A DNA stretch of 64,000 nucleotides from Alteripontixanthobacter maritimus. GTDB taxonomy: Bacteria; Pseudomonadota; Alphaproteobacteria; Sphingomonadales; Sphingomonadaceae. The notes beneath the pieces were generated by a model. That model was not told the DNA's origin. It ran no database searches and saw only the letters and a program-made list of their open reading frames with translations. Positions 6,453 to 14,621 of this stretch are shown one piece after another. The stretch covers positions 939,501 to 1,003,500 of the forward strand of contig NZ_QBKA01000002.1 in NCBI RefSeq assembly GCF_003340475.1, read 5' to 3'. Each line of letters begins with the position of its first letter. Position 1 is the stretch's first letter. The position numbers and the translations under genes are program-made.

Positions 6453-6683
6453 ATGCAGGTAGTTAAACTGGACGACGCTTCGGCAGGGGAGCGTGCCGAG
6501 AACGCGAAATATTTGCGCGATATGGCAGATGATGTGGAAGCGGGCGAAATTACCGAGTTTGTGGTCGCAGCCAACCATCGTGACGACCAGTGTTTTTCGT
6601 CCTTCGCCAACTTCGATGATCGCTGGCGCATTTTGGGTGCGCTTGAATATGTCAAGCAAAGCCTAGTCCAAGGGGGTGGCTGA
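6453..6683 (+). CDS. Small phage protein, dispersed family member A
   Basis: This 76-residue protein starts at ATG 6453 behind GGGAGGAAGATGA. The core YLRDMADDVEAGEITEFVVA, then HRDDQCF and LGALEYVKQSLV, follows the same plan as two other proteins in this prophage (13265-13555 and 28232-28465). Shared elements are a helix ending in E-A-G-E/K-I/L, a beta strand, a short charged turn, and an L/I-G-A/G helix. No enzyme motif is visible. It is coupled to the next gene by TGATG. Confidence 0.68.
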   Translation: MQVVKLDDASAGERAENAKYLRDMADDVEAGEITEFVVAANHRDDQCFSSFANFDDRWRILGALEYVKQSLVQGGG

Positions 6684-7255
6684 TGCCCAAGGGACGTAAG
6701 CGCAAGGCTGGCAAGCGCACGGCCAGCGGGCAGCTATCGCGAGCAGGGGAGCGGGTGAAGCCGAGCGATTGGGTGGCTGCGCGCCAGGAGCGGTTCGGCA
6801 ATCACTATTCCAGCGCATTGGGTAGGGCGTACATCAGCGGACTGTTCGGCAAGGGACCGGAGGCCAAGGAACGGTATGACGCGGGCAACAAGTTTGCGCT
6901 TCGGTACAGTAAGCTGATCGGCGGAGACAGCTACTCTTGTCCATTGGGTGACGGAAGCGGCGGGACGGGGGTCACAGACCACGAGCGCGACCTTCACCAG
7001 CAGGAATGGCTGGATGCAGCTCGCAAGCGCCTGGACGATACAGGAGGCAGGCCCTACCTCGACCAGCTTATCCTGAAGACCTACACCGACACCGGACCTT
7101 ATTGGCTGGATGCGATACTGGATGGGGAGGGCACGGCAGCACACAAGCTGTTGCTGAAGGCTGCAATCAAGTCGCTGGACACAGTAGGCCAGATAAAAGA
7201 TGCAGAACCGGTTGACATTCCCCTGCATATGTGCAATCGCGCAGTTAATGCGTAA
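6683..7255 (+). CDS. Last early-operon gene, antiterminator-position protein
   Basis: This 190-residue protein has a very basic N-terminus (PKGRKRKAGKR) and helical blocks (GRAYISGLFGKGPEAKERYD, then KFALRYSKLIGG). The type is frequent at the end of early operons in alphaproteobacterial prophages. It lies immediately before a rho-independent terminator and the terminase region, the place of lambda Q, and could be a late-gene activator or antiterminator. No recognised Q domain can be read from the sequence, so the call is positional. Confidence 0.65.
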   Translation: MPKGRKRKAGKRTASGQLSRAGERVKPSDWVAARQERFGNHYSSALGRAYISGLFGKGPEAKERYDAGNKFALRYSKLIGGDSYSCPLGDGSGGTGVTDHERDLHQQEWLDAARKRLDDTGGRPYLDQLILKTYTDTGPYWLDAILDGEGTAAHKLLLKAAIKSLDTVGQIKDAEPVDIPLHMCNRAVNA

Positions 7256-7273
7256 TCGAATATTGCGCCTGAG

Positions 7274-7297
7274 GCTCGCCACACGGCGGGCTTTTTT
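7274..7297 (+). terminator. Rho-independent terminator closing the early operon
   Basis: The stem GCTCGCC / GGCGGGC (one G-U pair) with loop ACAC is followed by six T residues (7292-7297). It starts 19 bases after the stop of the last early gene. Confidence 0.85.
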
Positions 7298-7317
7298 GAT
7301 TCCCGCTCTGCTTCGGC

Positions 7318-7433
7318 ATCGGGCTTGGAGACCTAGTTAGCTAGGCCACCGGAATTGATCACCGGTGTTTCGTTTCAGATAGGGCTTAGGCCCTGCCCCG
7401 ATCCTCAGCCGAGACATTGATTAATCAGCGGCT
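7318..7433. ncRNA. Candidate structured RNA element
   Basis: The 156 bases between the terminator and the convergent lipoprotein gene are dense in inverted repeats. CCTAG-TTAG-CTAGG lies at 7332-7345. CACCGG/CCGGTG lies at 7347-7367 with a 9-base loop. AGGGC-TTAG-GCCCT lies at 7381-7394. An outer stem ATCGGG (7318-7323) / CCCGAT (7397-7402) would close these three into a four-way junction. A fourth hairpin AGCCG/CGGCT (7407-7433) encloses the palindrome TGATTAATCA. Two hairpins share a TTAG loop. It resembles a cloverleaf but has no tRNA T-loop or usable anticodon arm. It could be a cis-acting leader or a packaging-related site; the strand is unknown. Confidence 0.45.
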
Positions 7434-7453
7434 AGACGCGAGACGGGCGAAAT

Positions 7454-7795
7454 TCACTCAAGGCCGAACTGTGATTTCTGGATGAGCTTATCATCCTGGA
7501 ACATAGCGTTGGCGTTGGCCCCGAAGCCGCTTTCACCTTCCCATTGATACATAACGGTATGCGTTCCAGCGATTTCATTCTCGCTTAGTAGCTCGCCTTC
7601 GGACCCGATAACGGCAATCGCATCGGCATAGGACATACCGGTTTGCAATTCGGCGAACTCGGCGGCGGACATACCGGGTGCGTTGACAGGCTCAGCCTCG
7701 GCAACTGGTTCAGGCTCAGGAGCCTCACTGGTTACAGGGTCGGGCGCATCGCAGGACGCAAGGCTAAGGGCGAAGATTGGGAGTAGGGCTTTCAT
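7454..7795 (-). CDS. Lipoprotein with DUF3862-like domain
   Basis: The protein has 113 residues from ATG 7793-7795; a TTG three codons upstream is possible. A short signal sequence ends in the lipobox LASC (about residue 15), followed by a Pro/Glu-rich linker. The C-terminal domain has the repeat-like layout of DUF3862/BLIP-type folds: LQTGMSYADAIAVIG, then YQWEG and FQDDKLIQKSQFGLE. It probably sits in the cell envelope. It faces against the late operon just before terminase, so it may be expressed independently in the lysogen as a moron. Confidence 0.72.
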   Translation of the reverse strand: MKALLPIFALSLASCDAPDPVTSEAPEPEPVAEAEPVNAPGMSAAEFAELQTGMSYADAIAVIGSEGELLSENEIAGTHTVMYQWEGESGFGANANAMFQDDKLIQKSQFGLE

Positions 7796-7874
7796 GGCGC
7801 GCAAACTGCCTCAATACACCAAGGCAGGCAAGCGGGAACGTCATGGGCGCATAGAGGGGCGGAGTGAATTATGA
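7794..7874 (+). CDS. Tiny basic ORF coupled to terminase small subunit
   Basis: This 26-codon frame from ATG 7794 to TGA 7872-7874 overlaps the terminase small-subunit start by ATGA. The peptide is strongly basic (KLPQYTKAGKRERHGR). It could simply be a translational coupler. Support is position and coupling only. Confidence 0.3.
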   Translation: MARKLPQYTKAGKRERHGRIEGRSEL

Positions 7875-8266
7875 CACTGACCGCCAAGCAGGAAGGTTTC
7901 GCGCAATCGATCGCTGATGGCCTGACCCAGGCAGACGCCTACCGAGCCAATTACAGCGCCGGAAGGATGAAGGCTGATAGCATTCATGTGAACGCCAGCA
8001 AGTTAATGGCTGACACTAAGGTGGCGCAAAGGGTTGAGCAGTTGAGGGCCGACCTTGCTGAGCAGCAATTGTGGAGCCGTGCGGATAGTGTGCGCGTGCT
8101 TCGATCGATTGCCGATACAAACACCGGGCCGGAAGCGGCCAGAGTGTCGTCGGTCAAGGAACTGAACGCGATGCACGGCTATAACGAGCCTGCCAAAGTT
8201 GATCTGACGCATAAGGGAATTGGTCGGATCGCCCTAGAGGCGGTTGATGCATACAGCAAGGGTTAG
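7871..8266 (+). CDS. terS: Terminase small subunit
   Basis: The protein has 131 residues. The opening TAKQEGFAQSIADGLTQADA, then YRANYSA and KLMADTKVAQRVEQLRADLA, matches the N-terminal helix-turn-helix and helical layout of Terminase_2-type small subunits. These recognise the packaging site and load the large subunit. The gene is directly upstream of, and overlaps, the large subunit gene. Confidence 0.88.
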   Translation: MTLTAKQEGFAQSIADGLTQADAYRANYSAGRMKADSIHVNASKLMADTKVAQRVEQLRADLAEQQLWSRADSVRVLRSIADTNTGPEAARVSSVKELNAMHGYNEPAKVDLTHKGIGRIALEAVDAYSKG

Positions 8267-9485
8267 GCTCCCCCGCAAGATTCGGGACGCATTCGCTCCG
8301 GCTCGTGGCTCAGTTCAGTACAGGGCGCTTTATGGCGGGCGTGGTTCCGGAAAGTCGTTCGGTGCGGCCATGATGGCGGCAGTTTGGGGGATGGTTGATC
8401 CGCTCCGCATACTTTGTACCCGCGAGTTGCAAGTCTCGATCAAGGAAAGTTTTCACGCGGAACTAAAGGCGGCGATATCAAGCGAGCCATGGCTGGAAGC
8501 GCATTATTCAGTTGGTGTGGATTACATTAAAGGGGCCAACGGGACCGAGTTCATATTTCGCGGACTTCGTCACAATACGGCGAGCATCAAATCGCTTGCG
8601 AAGATTGATCTTACGATTGTCGAAGAGGCGGAGGATGTTCCTGAGGAAAGCTGGCTGGCTTTGGAAGCCACGGTGTTTCGGCAGGCAGATTCAGAATTGT
8701 GGGCGATCTGGAACCCGCGCTTGGACGGCTCCCCGGTAGATAAACGGTTTCGCAAAAACCCGCCGAGCAATGCGATCGTTACGAAGGTCAATTACAACGA
8801 CAACCCGTTTTTCCCGAAAGGCCTTGAGACACTACGCCAGCGTGAACAGGAGCGACTGGACCCGGCGACCTATGCGCATATCTGGGATGGGGAATACCTC
8901 ACCAATTCAGATGCGCAGGTTCTTCACGGCAAGGTTCGAGTGCAATCGTTCGAGCCAGAGCTGCATTGGGACGGACCATATTACGGCGGGGACTTCGGGT
9001 TCAGCCAAGATCCAACAGCGGCAGTCGAAGTGTGGATTGGCGGCGATGAGATTTACGTTCGCCGAGAAGCCGGCAGGGTTGGCCTAGAGCTGGACGACAC
9101 AGCAAAGTTCGTTCGCGGCAAGATACCGGGGTTCGACAAGGAAGTAAGCCGCTGGGATAACTCCCGGCCTGAAAGCATATCGCACCTAAAACGGCATGGG
9201 CTGCCCCGCGTTACATCCTGCGAGAAATGGCCCGGCAGTGTTGAGGATGGGATAGCCTACCTAAGGACGTTTCGTGCGATTGTCGTCCATCCTGACTGCG
9301 CTGCGGTTCAAAGCGAAGCGCGCCTATACAGTTACAAGGTCGATCGTCTTACTGGCGATGTGACGACTAGCATTGTGGACGCGCACAATCACTACATCGA
9401 TGCGATCCGATACGCAGTTGGCCCGATGATCCGACAGCGGCAGAAACCAAAGTCGCTAACGCGCACGGTGAAGGGAATGATCTGA
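8247..9485 (+). CDS. terL: Terminase large subunit
   Basis: The protein has 412 residues from ATG 8247 (a TTG precedes it directly). The N-terminal packaging ATPase has Walker A GGRGSGKS (30-37) and a Walker-B-like DLTIVEEAED (about 121-130). The C-terminal RNase-H-like nuclease shows GGDFGFSQDPTA and, near the end, VDAHNHYIDAIRYAV with acidic residues. The family is PBSX/T4-type TerL. It cuts concatemeric DNA and pumps it into the prohead through the portal encoded next. Confidence 0.95.
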   Translation: MHTARVRLPRKIRDAFAPARGSVQYRALYGGRGSGKSFGAAMMAAVWGMVDPLRILCTRELQVSIKESFHAELKAAISSEPWLEAHYSVGVDYIKGANGTEFIFRGLRHNTASIKSLAKIDLTIVEEAEDVPEESWLALEATVFRQADSELWAIWNPRLDGSPVDKRFRKNPPSNAIVTKVNYNDNPFFPKGLETLRQREQERLDPATYAHIWDGEYLTNSDAQVLHGKVRVQSFEPELHWDGPYYGGDFGFSQDPTAAVEVWIGGDEIYVRREAGRVGLELDDTAKFVRGKIPGFDKEVSRWDNSRPESISHLKRHGLPRVTSCEKWPGSVEDGIAYLRTFRAIVVHPDCAAVQSEARLYSYKVDRLTGDVTTSIVDAHNHYIDAIRYAVGPMIRQRQKPKSLTRTVKGMI

Positions 9486-9486
9486 T

Positions 9487-10818
9487 ATGTCAGTGAAGAC
9501 CCTCCATCCTTCATTGACGTTGGAAACCCTGGCGGAATGGCAATTAGTCCGCGACGCTATGGGGGGCGAGGAATCGGTCAAGAAGGCTGCTGAAGCTTAT
9601 CTGCCGATGCCCGGCGGGTTCAAGGCGCAGAGTGACGGGGGTCGGGGGATGTATGCCGCCTACCGTAACCGCGCACAATTCCCCGAGCTGTTGAAGCCAT
9701 CGGTGGGCGCGATGATCGGCATTATCCACGGGCAGGAAATCCCTATCGATATGCCTGAGGCGATGAATTACCTTTGGGAAGATGCAGACGGCATGGGGTT
9801 GCCGCTGGAAGCTTTCCATAAGCGCATCACACGCGAACTGCTGACTATTGGGGCCTATGCTGTTCTTACCGATATGCCGGAGGAGGGCGGGCAGCCATGG
9901 CTCGCTGGTTATCGGCGCGATGCGGTTATCAATTGGGATGAAGACTGGTTTGTCCTTGATGAAACCGGGTTGGTTCGGGACGGGTTCACCTGGGAGAATG
10001 TCGAAAAGCACCGCGTCCTGAAACTCGACGAAGGCGCTTACTCAGTGCTGGTTTACGATGCCGACAACAAGGAAGGCAGGGAGGTCTCAGTTCGCGGCTT
10101 AGGTGGCAAACCACTGCCCCGTGTGCCGTTCTGCATCGGCAATTCGATGGACATTTCCGCCAAGCTGGAAACCCCGCCTCTGATCGGCGTGGCAAACGCA
10201 GCGAAGGCGATTTACCAGCTATCGGCTGACTACCGCCACCAGCTATACATGAGTGGGCAAGAGACGCTGGTAGCAATCAATGGCGATGCCCCGGAAGCGG
10301 TGGGCGCTGGTGTTGTCCATGAGATGCAGGGCGGCGAGGGCCAGACGCCTGATCTGAAATACGTCTCGCCTACGTGTTCAGGGATCGAAGCGCACAAGAA
10401 AGCGATGGAGGATAACCGCGAGGCCGCTGTGATGGCTGGCGCGCGCTTGTTCGAGAAAACTGCGGCCGGTGCGGAAAGCGGCGAGGCCAAGCGGCTGCGG
10501 TATGCCTCCGAAACCGCAACCCTGGTGTCGATCGCCCAAGCGTCATGCCAGCTATTGGAACGAGCATTGCGCAATGCGGCCATGATTATGGGGTTGAACG
10601 AAGCCGAAGTAGTCGTGAACGCGCCGACCGACCTAATGGACCGCACCATGTCGCCGCAGGATTTCGCAGCGCTGTTCGGTGTTTATGCCGAAGGCGGAAT
10701 GTCTTGGGAGACGCTCCACGAAAATGGCCTACGCGGCGGGATTTATTCGACCGAGCGCACCGCTGAACAAGAAGCTGAATTGCTTGATGGCCCGATGGGT
10801 CAAGAGAACGTGGCCTAA
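9487..10818 (+). CDS. Portal protein (DUF4055 family)
   Basis: The protein has 443 residues and begins two bases after TerL. The start (PSLTLETLAEWQLVRDAMGG then YLPMP), the central ANAAKAIYQLSADYRHQLY and the helical C-terminal part with SGEAKRLRYASETATL fit the DUF4055 family. That family occupies the portal position in siphoviruses with Gp13-like capsids. It forms the dodecameric vertex through which DNA enters and to which the neck attaches. The gene order TerS-TerL-DUF4055-scaffold-capsid supports this. Confidence 0.88.
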   Translation: MSVKTLHPSLTLETLAEWQLVRDAMGGEESVKKAAEAYLPMPGGFKAQSDGGRGMYAAYRNRAQFPELLKPSVGAMIGIIHGQEIPIDMPEAMNYLWEDADGMGLPLEAFHKRITRELLTIGAYAVLTDMPEEGGQPWLAGYRRDAVINWDEDWFVLDETGLVRDGFTWENVEKHRVLKLDEGAYSVLVYDADNKEGREVSVRGLGGKPLPRVPFCIGNSMDISAKLETPPLIGVANAAKAIYQLSADYRHQLYMSGQETLVAINGDAPEAVGAGVVHEMQGGEGQTPDLKYVSPTCSGIEAHKKAMEDNREAAVMAGARLFEKTAAGAESGEAKRLRYASETATLVSIAQASCQLLERALRNAAMIMGLNEAEVVVNAPTDLMDRTMSPQDFAALFGVYAEGGMSWETLHENGLRGGIYSTERTAEQEAELLDGPMGQENVA

Positions 10819-10868
10819 GCCACCCACCTGCCCGATGGGCAATCACACAACCAAAGGACTTGCGAGCG

Positions 10869-11558
10869 ATGCTCAAGACCGTAATCGAATCTACCGAAGG
10901 CCTCGATGAGGCTCTTATCCCCCTGTATGCCGAAGCGGACGGCAGGTTCATCCTTCAGATCGAAGGTGTGGACGCGCATCCGCAAGTGGCCAACTTGAAG
11001 TCTGCATTCGAACGCCAGAAAGCGGATAATGTCACGCTCAAGGCTGAACGCGACACGCTCAAGTCCAAGGCTGGCGATTATCCTGACGACTTCGACGCCG
11101 AAAAGTGGGCGAAGCTCAAGGATGGCAAGCCGGATGAGGCTGCATTGGTTGCCTTGCGGCAAACACTGGAAGCCGAGCGCGACACAGCCATTGCGGAACG
11201 CGATGCTGCGAAAGAAGCGGCTCGCCGGAATGCGCTGGACCGCGATTTGACGGACGCTTTGACGCAAGCCGGTGTGACGAATGCCGCCTTTGCCAAGGCA
11301 GCGCGCACGATGCTCTCCGACGGCGTCAAGATCGGCGACGATGGCCAGCCTTTTGTCGATACCGACATGGGACCGGTTTCGTTGTCCGATCACGTGAAGC
11401 GTTGGACGGCCGGCGAGGGGAAAGATTTCGTGACTGCACCCAAGGGTGGCGGCGGAAAAGGTGGAGATGGTGGCGGACCCAAACCCCTGTCCGAGATGGG
11501 GGACGCTGAACGACTAGAGCTGGCGAAAGCCGGGAAGCTCAAAACCCAAAAGGAATAA
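10869..11558 (+). CDS. Capsid scaffold protein
   Basis: The protein has 229 residues from ATG 10869 with AAAGGA upstream; a TTG at 10860 is less likely. The central part is a long charged coiled coil (FERQKADNVTLKAERDTLKS, then LEAERDTAIAERDAAKEAAR). A Gly/Lys-rich linker and a short C-terminal helix (LSEMGDAERLELAKAGKL) follow. This layout and its place just before the capsid gene are typical of scaffolding proteins that are lost during head maturation. Confidence 0.85.
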   Translation: MLKTVIESTEGLDEALIPLYAEADGRFILQIEGVDAHPQVANLKSAFERQKADNVTLKAERDTLKSKAGDYPDDFDAEKWAKLKDGKPDEAALVALRQTLEAERDTAIAERDAAKEAARRNALDRDLTDALTQAGVTNAAFAKAARTMLSDGVKIGDDGQPFVDTDMGPVSLSDHVKRWTAGEGKDFVTAPKGGGGKGGDGGGPKPLSEMGDAERLELAKAGKLKTQKE

Positions 11559-11561
11559 CGA

Positions 11562-12569
11562 ATGCCCTATACCACTCTCTCCGATGTGTTCGCTGCTGAC
11601 CGGACCGCGTCTTACGATGTGATACAAAGCTATATGGACACCGATCCCGTTACTCAGACGCCGTTTTTCGAAAGCGGACTGATCGTATCGAATCCCATCA
11701 TCGAAGAAGCTGCTGCGTCTGGCACCGGCATTGCCGAACTGCCTTACTGGGCGGCTATCGATGCATCGGTCGAGCCGAACTACAGTAACGACATTTACGA
11801 AGACGTTGCCGTACCGCGCAAGATCGGCACCGGTTCGCTCAAGGCTCGCAACTGCCACCTGAATGAAGGTTTCGGCAGCATGGACCTTGTGACCGATCTG
11901 ACCGGGAGGGACCCGCTTCAGCGCGTTGCATCGCGTCTTGACAACTACTGGCGTCAGGAAGCCGAGCTGCGCATCGTGGCTACCCTCAAGGGCCTGCTGA
12001 ACGATGCCGTGGCTGAAGGCAATGGAATGGTTCACGAAGCGGCACTTGCCGATGGTGTGACCAGCGATGGCGTTTTGAGCACTCAGGAGACGATGGGTGA
12101 TGCCTTTGGCGCTCTTGCCGGTGCCGTTCTCAATTCTGCAGGATTTTTCAAGCTGCGCCGTGAAGGACTTGCCCAAGAATACCGTGAAGATGGTGTCCTA
12201 CAGCGCACAGTAAGTGGGCTGCCTGCAATCGTGAATGACACCGCCATGACATTGAATGGTTCGCCCGTCGTGACCCTAATGGGTCCTGGTGCATTCGGTT
12301 ACGGCATGGCGAACCCGCGCATTCCGCTTGAGTATGAGCGTGAAGCCGCACGGGGTAACGGCGGCGGCACGGAAACGCTGTGGACCCGCCGTAACATGAT
12401 CGTTCACCCGCTGGGTTATGACTTCACCAGCACTGCAATCACCGGCAATGGCACGGAAACTGTCGCGCGCGGCGCAGGCTGGGCCGATCTCGCCAACGCA
12501 GCCAACTGGGAGCGCAAGGCGGACCGCAAGCAGGTCCCTATCGCGTTCCTCACGGTCTCGGCAACTTAA
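11562..12569 (+). CDS. Major capsid protein (Gp13-like)
   Basis: The protein has 335 residues and starts three bases after the scaffold stop. Typical stretches of the Gp13-like HK97-fold capsids are visible: a start with TTLSDVFAADRTASY, ESGLIVSNPIIEEAA, an IAELPYWAAID block, LTGRDPLQRVASRLDNYWRQ, and a late RRNMIVHPLGYDF. No N-terminal protease or delta domain is fused. It forms the icosahedral shell. Confidence 0.9.
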   Translation: MPYTTLSDVFAADRTASYDVIQSYMDTDPVTQTPFFESGLIVSNPIIEEAAASGTGIAELPYWAAIDASVEPNYSNDIYEDVAVPRKIGTGSLKARNCHLNEGFGSMDLVTDLTGRDPLQRVASRLDNYWRQEAELRIVATLKGLLNDAVAEGNGMVHEAALADGVTSDGVLSTQETMGDAFGALAGAVLNSAGFFKLRREGLAQEYREDGVLQRTVSGLPAIVNDTAMTLNGSPVVTLMGPGAFGYGMANPRIPLEYEREAARGNGGGTETLWTRRNMIVHPLGYDFTSTAITGNGTETVARGAGWADLANAANWERKADRKQVPIAFLTVSAT

Positions 12570-12576
12570 CCAGATA

Positions 12577-12615
12577 GGGCGGGGTGTCGCTCCTGCATCC
12601 CGCCCGACCTCTTTT
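12577..12615 (+). terminator. Possible partial terminator after capsid gene
   Basis: GGGCGGG (12577-12583) pairs with CCCGCCC (12599-12605) around a 15-base loop, followed by GACCTCTTTT. It lies eight bases after the capsid stop. A leaky terminator or RNA-stabilising 3' hairpin here would raise capsid over downstream gene expression. Confidence 0.5.
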
Positions 12616-12629
12616 GAAAGGATAACACA

Positions 12630-12800
12630 ATGGCAAACCATTCCCCCGAGCCCGACAACTATGTTGGCAAGAAAACCTGGGACGAAGCTATGGACAAGAA
12701 ACCAGCTTCGAAGCCCACTTCGCAGGAAAAGAAGGACGAGGAAGCCAAGCGCGCTGGCGACAAGGGCAGCGCAGCCAAGAATGGCGGCGGAAGCAAGTGA
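12630..12800 (+). CDS. Small Lys-rich hydrophilic protein (56 aa)
   Basis: The frame from ATG 12630 to TGA 12798-12800 is preceded by GAAAGGATAACACA. The peptide is highly charged and low in hydrophobics (WDEAMDKKPASKPTSQEKKD then a GGGSK end), likely disordered. It is placed between capsid and head-completion genes, where small decoration or head-binding peptides are found. The role is unknown. Confidence 0.6.
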   Translation: MANHSPEPDNYVGKKTWDEAMDKKPASKPTSQEKKDEEAKRAGDKGSAAKNGGGSK

Positions 12801-12852
12801 TCGGGCGGCGGCGGGGTTAACGCCCTGCCGCCCTCATGCGGGAGGCTGATCC

Positions 12853-13302
12853 ATGGCACTGACTGTCGAAACCGGCGCTGGCATAGACGGGGCGTCCAGC
12901 TTCATTACGGTTGCTGAGTTCGATGCGGTGCAGGCGGACTACTTCCCTTCCCCGATCAATGGCACTCAGGCCGAGAAGGAAAGCGCATTGCGGCGCGCTT
13001 GGCTTGCCATGAAGGTGATGGGGTGGAGTAAATCGTTCCCCTCGTTCGGCGGCACGATTCCGGCCGATGTAAAGGTCGCACAAGGCATTCTGGCCCGCGC
13101 TGAACTGGCATCGCCCGAAAGCTTGCAGCCAAATATCACACCAGGTCAGCAAAAGATTTTGACGCAGGTGGGTGAGATTGGATGGACCCCGACGGGCCAG
13201 GGCGGCATCGATGCGCAGCGCAGTGTCGTGACAATGGCGCTGGATCTGCTAAAGCCGTATCTGCATGGCAATGGACAAACCCGATACCTCATACGGGCGT
13301 AA
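12853..13302 (+). CDS. Head-completion adaptor (DnaT-like, DnaT_2 family)
   Basis: This 149-residue protein begins ALTVETGAGIDGASSFITVA, the standard opening of the phage family labelled putative DnaT-like ssDNA-binding protein. In this position the family is an adaptor in the head-tail neck. The helical middle (KESALRRAWLAMKVMGW) and conserved-type VKVAQGILARAEL agree. A GGAGG site precedes the start. Binding to the portal is inferred from context. Confidence 0.78.
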   Translation: MALTVETGAGIDGASSFITVAEFDAVQADYFPSPINGTQAEKESALRRAWLAMKVMGWSKSFPSFGGTIPADVKVAQGILARAELASPESLQPNITPGQQKILTQVGEIGWTPTGQGGIDAQRSVVTMALDLLKPYLHGNGQTRYLIRA

Positions 13303-13555
13303 AGTAACCGCGCTTCACGGCGGGGATATTGTGACAGGCGCGCCAAATGCGGGCTGTGTTGCGAAACTTAAGGAATTGCTTGAGCGCGCGGAAGCCGGGG
13401 AGATAACCGGAATAGTCTGCGCCTCACTACATAGCGACAAGCTGGCCTCGTATTCGATCGCTGGAATGGTCGGGCCTTATTCGCTGCTAGGCGCGGCTGA
13501 TATGGCGCAAAGCGAATTGCTGGACCTCATGAAGGCGGCGCAGGGAGATGGATAA
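13265..13555 (+). CDS. Small phage protein, dispersed family member B
   Basis: The protein has 96 residues from ATG 13265; ATG 13271 is an alternative. It overlaps the adaptor gene by 38 bases. The core LKELLERAEAGEITGIVCAS, then LHSDKLASYS and LLGAADMAQSELLDLM, has the same order of elements as the proteins at 6453-6683 and 28232-28465. It sits oddly between neck genes. Its function is unknown. Confidence 0.65.
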   Translation: MAMDKPDTSYGRKVTALHGGDIVTGAPNAGCVAKLKELLERAEAGEITGIVCASLHSDKLASYSIAGMVGPYSLLGAADMAQSELLDLMKAAQGDG

Positions 13556-14028
13556 TGGCCGGAGCATCCATCTCCGCTGAAATCGAAGCGGCTTATCGCA
13601 GCGTCGGCGTTGAGGTTGGCGAAGGCAAGGCGTTCACTGTTACCTTGATCGAACCGGGCGAGGGCCAGGCGAACCCTTGGGATGAGCCTGGCGGTGCGGC
13701 GACCCGGCATAAGGATATTCCTGCACTCGTCGGCTCGACCTTCGCCAATGCTGGCACTGGCGGTGACGCGTGGATTGACGGTTCGCTAATCCGCGCCGAC
13801 GACGAACTGATTAAGATTGCTGGGACCGCCCCGAATCCTGAGCAGGATTGGCAAGTGGAAATGAAGGGCGTGACGTATCAAATAGTCATGATCCAAACAA
13901 TGCAGCCAGCGGGTTTTGCACTCGGATACACGCTTGTCCTTCGGAATGGCGCTCCTGCAACGACCACAGTTGGACCGCCTGACCCTGCATCACCGTTCAG
14001 CGCCGAATTTTCAGCGGAGTTTGCATAA
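13555..14028 (+). CDS. Hypothetical head-tail region protein
   Basis: This 157-residue protein is coupled by an ATG-TAATG overlap to its neighbours. The N-terminus is acidic-helical; the middle and end are beta-rich (GVTYQIVMIQTMQPAGFALG, then YTLVLRNGA). The ending PFSAEFSAEFA repeats an SAEF unit. Its place between the adaptor and MuF genes suggests a neck or head-decoration role. No family is recognised. Confidence 0.65.
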   Translation: MAGASISAEIEAAYRSVGVEVGEGKAFTVTLIEPGEGQANPWDEPGGAATRHKDIPALVGSTFANAGTGGDAWIDGSLIRADDELIKIAGTAPNPEQDWQVEMKGVTYQIVMIQTMQPAGFALGYTLVLRNGAPATTTVGPPDPASPFSAEFSAEFA

Positions 14029-14621
14029 TGCCTGAAACAGTCCGCTCACTTTCGGATATTCTGACTACGTTCGCAGATGGACAGCCCGATGCCTCAATCA
14101 CGGCTCAAGACATGCGCGATCTGATCGTTTCCTCTCTCGGCCAGACGGGCTGGGCCGACTATCAGGATGGGCAGTATTCCAATACCTCCCCACAAGCCTT
14201 CGCTACTGACACGAACACGACAGTCGAAATTGACGGTGCAGTAAGCCAGACGCAGGAATTGCCGTTTGGCATAGCAACCTTTTGGGACAACGTAACGAAC
14301 ACGATCCAAACGCCGCAGGCTGGTTCTGGCCTTATGATTTCATTCGAGACGATCATTCGCCGCGCCACCGGAACGGGCGAATGGGCGGTGGATTGCTTTA
14401 TAGACATCGGTATTGCTGGGCCGGTCGAACTGTATCCGCGCACGATCAGCCACAACAAGATTACCGGCGACAAGAAGATCACATGGACGACCGGAGCTTA
14501 TGCGCTGGACACATGGGACGCGAACGGCGGCAAGATTATCATGCGCCCCTCGGTGGATGCGCTTGCATATAAGAGCCGCGTCATTGTCCACCAGACGCAC
14601 CGCGGGCGCGGCACATACTAA
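14028..14621 (+). CDS. Putative head fibre / decoration protein
   Basis: The protein has 197 residues. The first 40 residues (PETVRSLSDILTTFADGQPD, then SITAQDMRDLIVSSLGQ) match a short adaptor-like opening common to phage structural and fibre proteins. The remainder is beta-rich with many Thr/Ile alternations (TNTTVEIDGAVSQTQ) and ends with KSRVIVHQTHRGRG. Such a form would suit a trimeric decoration or fibre. It lies in the head-completion block. Confidence 0.6.
   Translation: MPETVRSLSDILTTFADGQPDASITAQDMRDLIVSSLGQTGWADYQDGQYSNTSPQAFATDTNTTVEIDGAVSQTQELPFGIATFWDNVTNTIQTPQAGSGLMISFETIIRRATGTGEWAVDCFIDIGIAGPVELYPRTISHNKITGDKKITWTTGAYALDTWDANGGKIIMRPSVDALAYKSRVIVHQTHRGRGTY

Noticed and set aside
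7318-7402. tRNA gene in the cloverleaf-like region
   Set aside because: The putative T arm has a 4-base TTAG loop without TTC, and no arm has a normal 7-base anticodon loop; it is reported as an RNA candidate instead.
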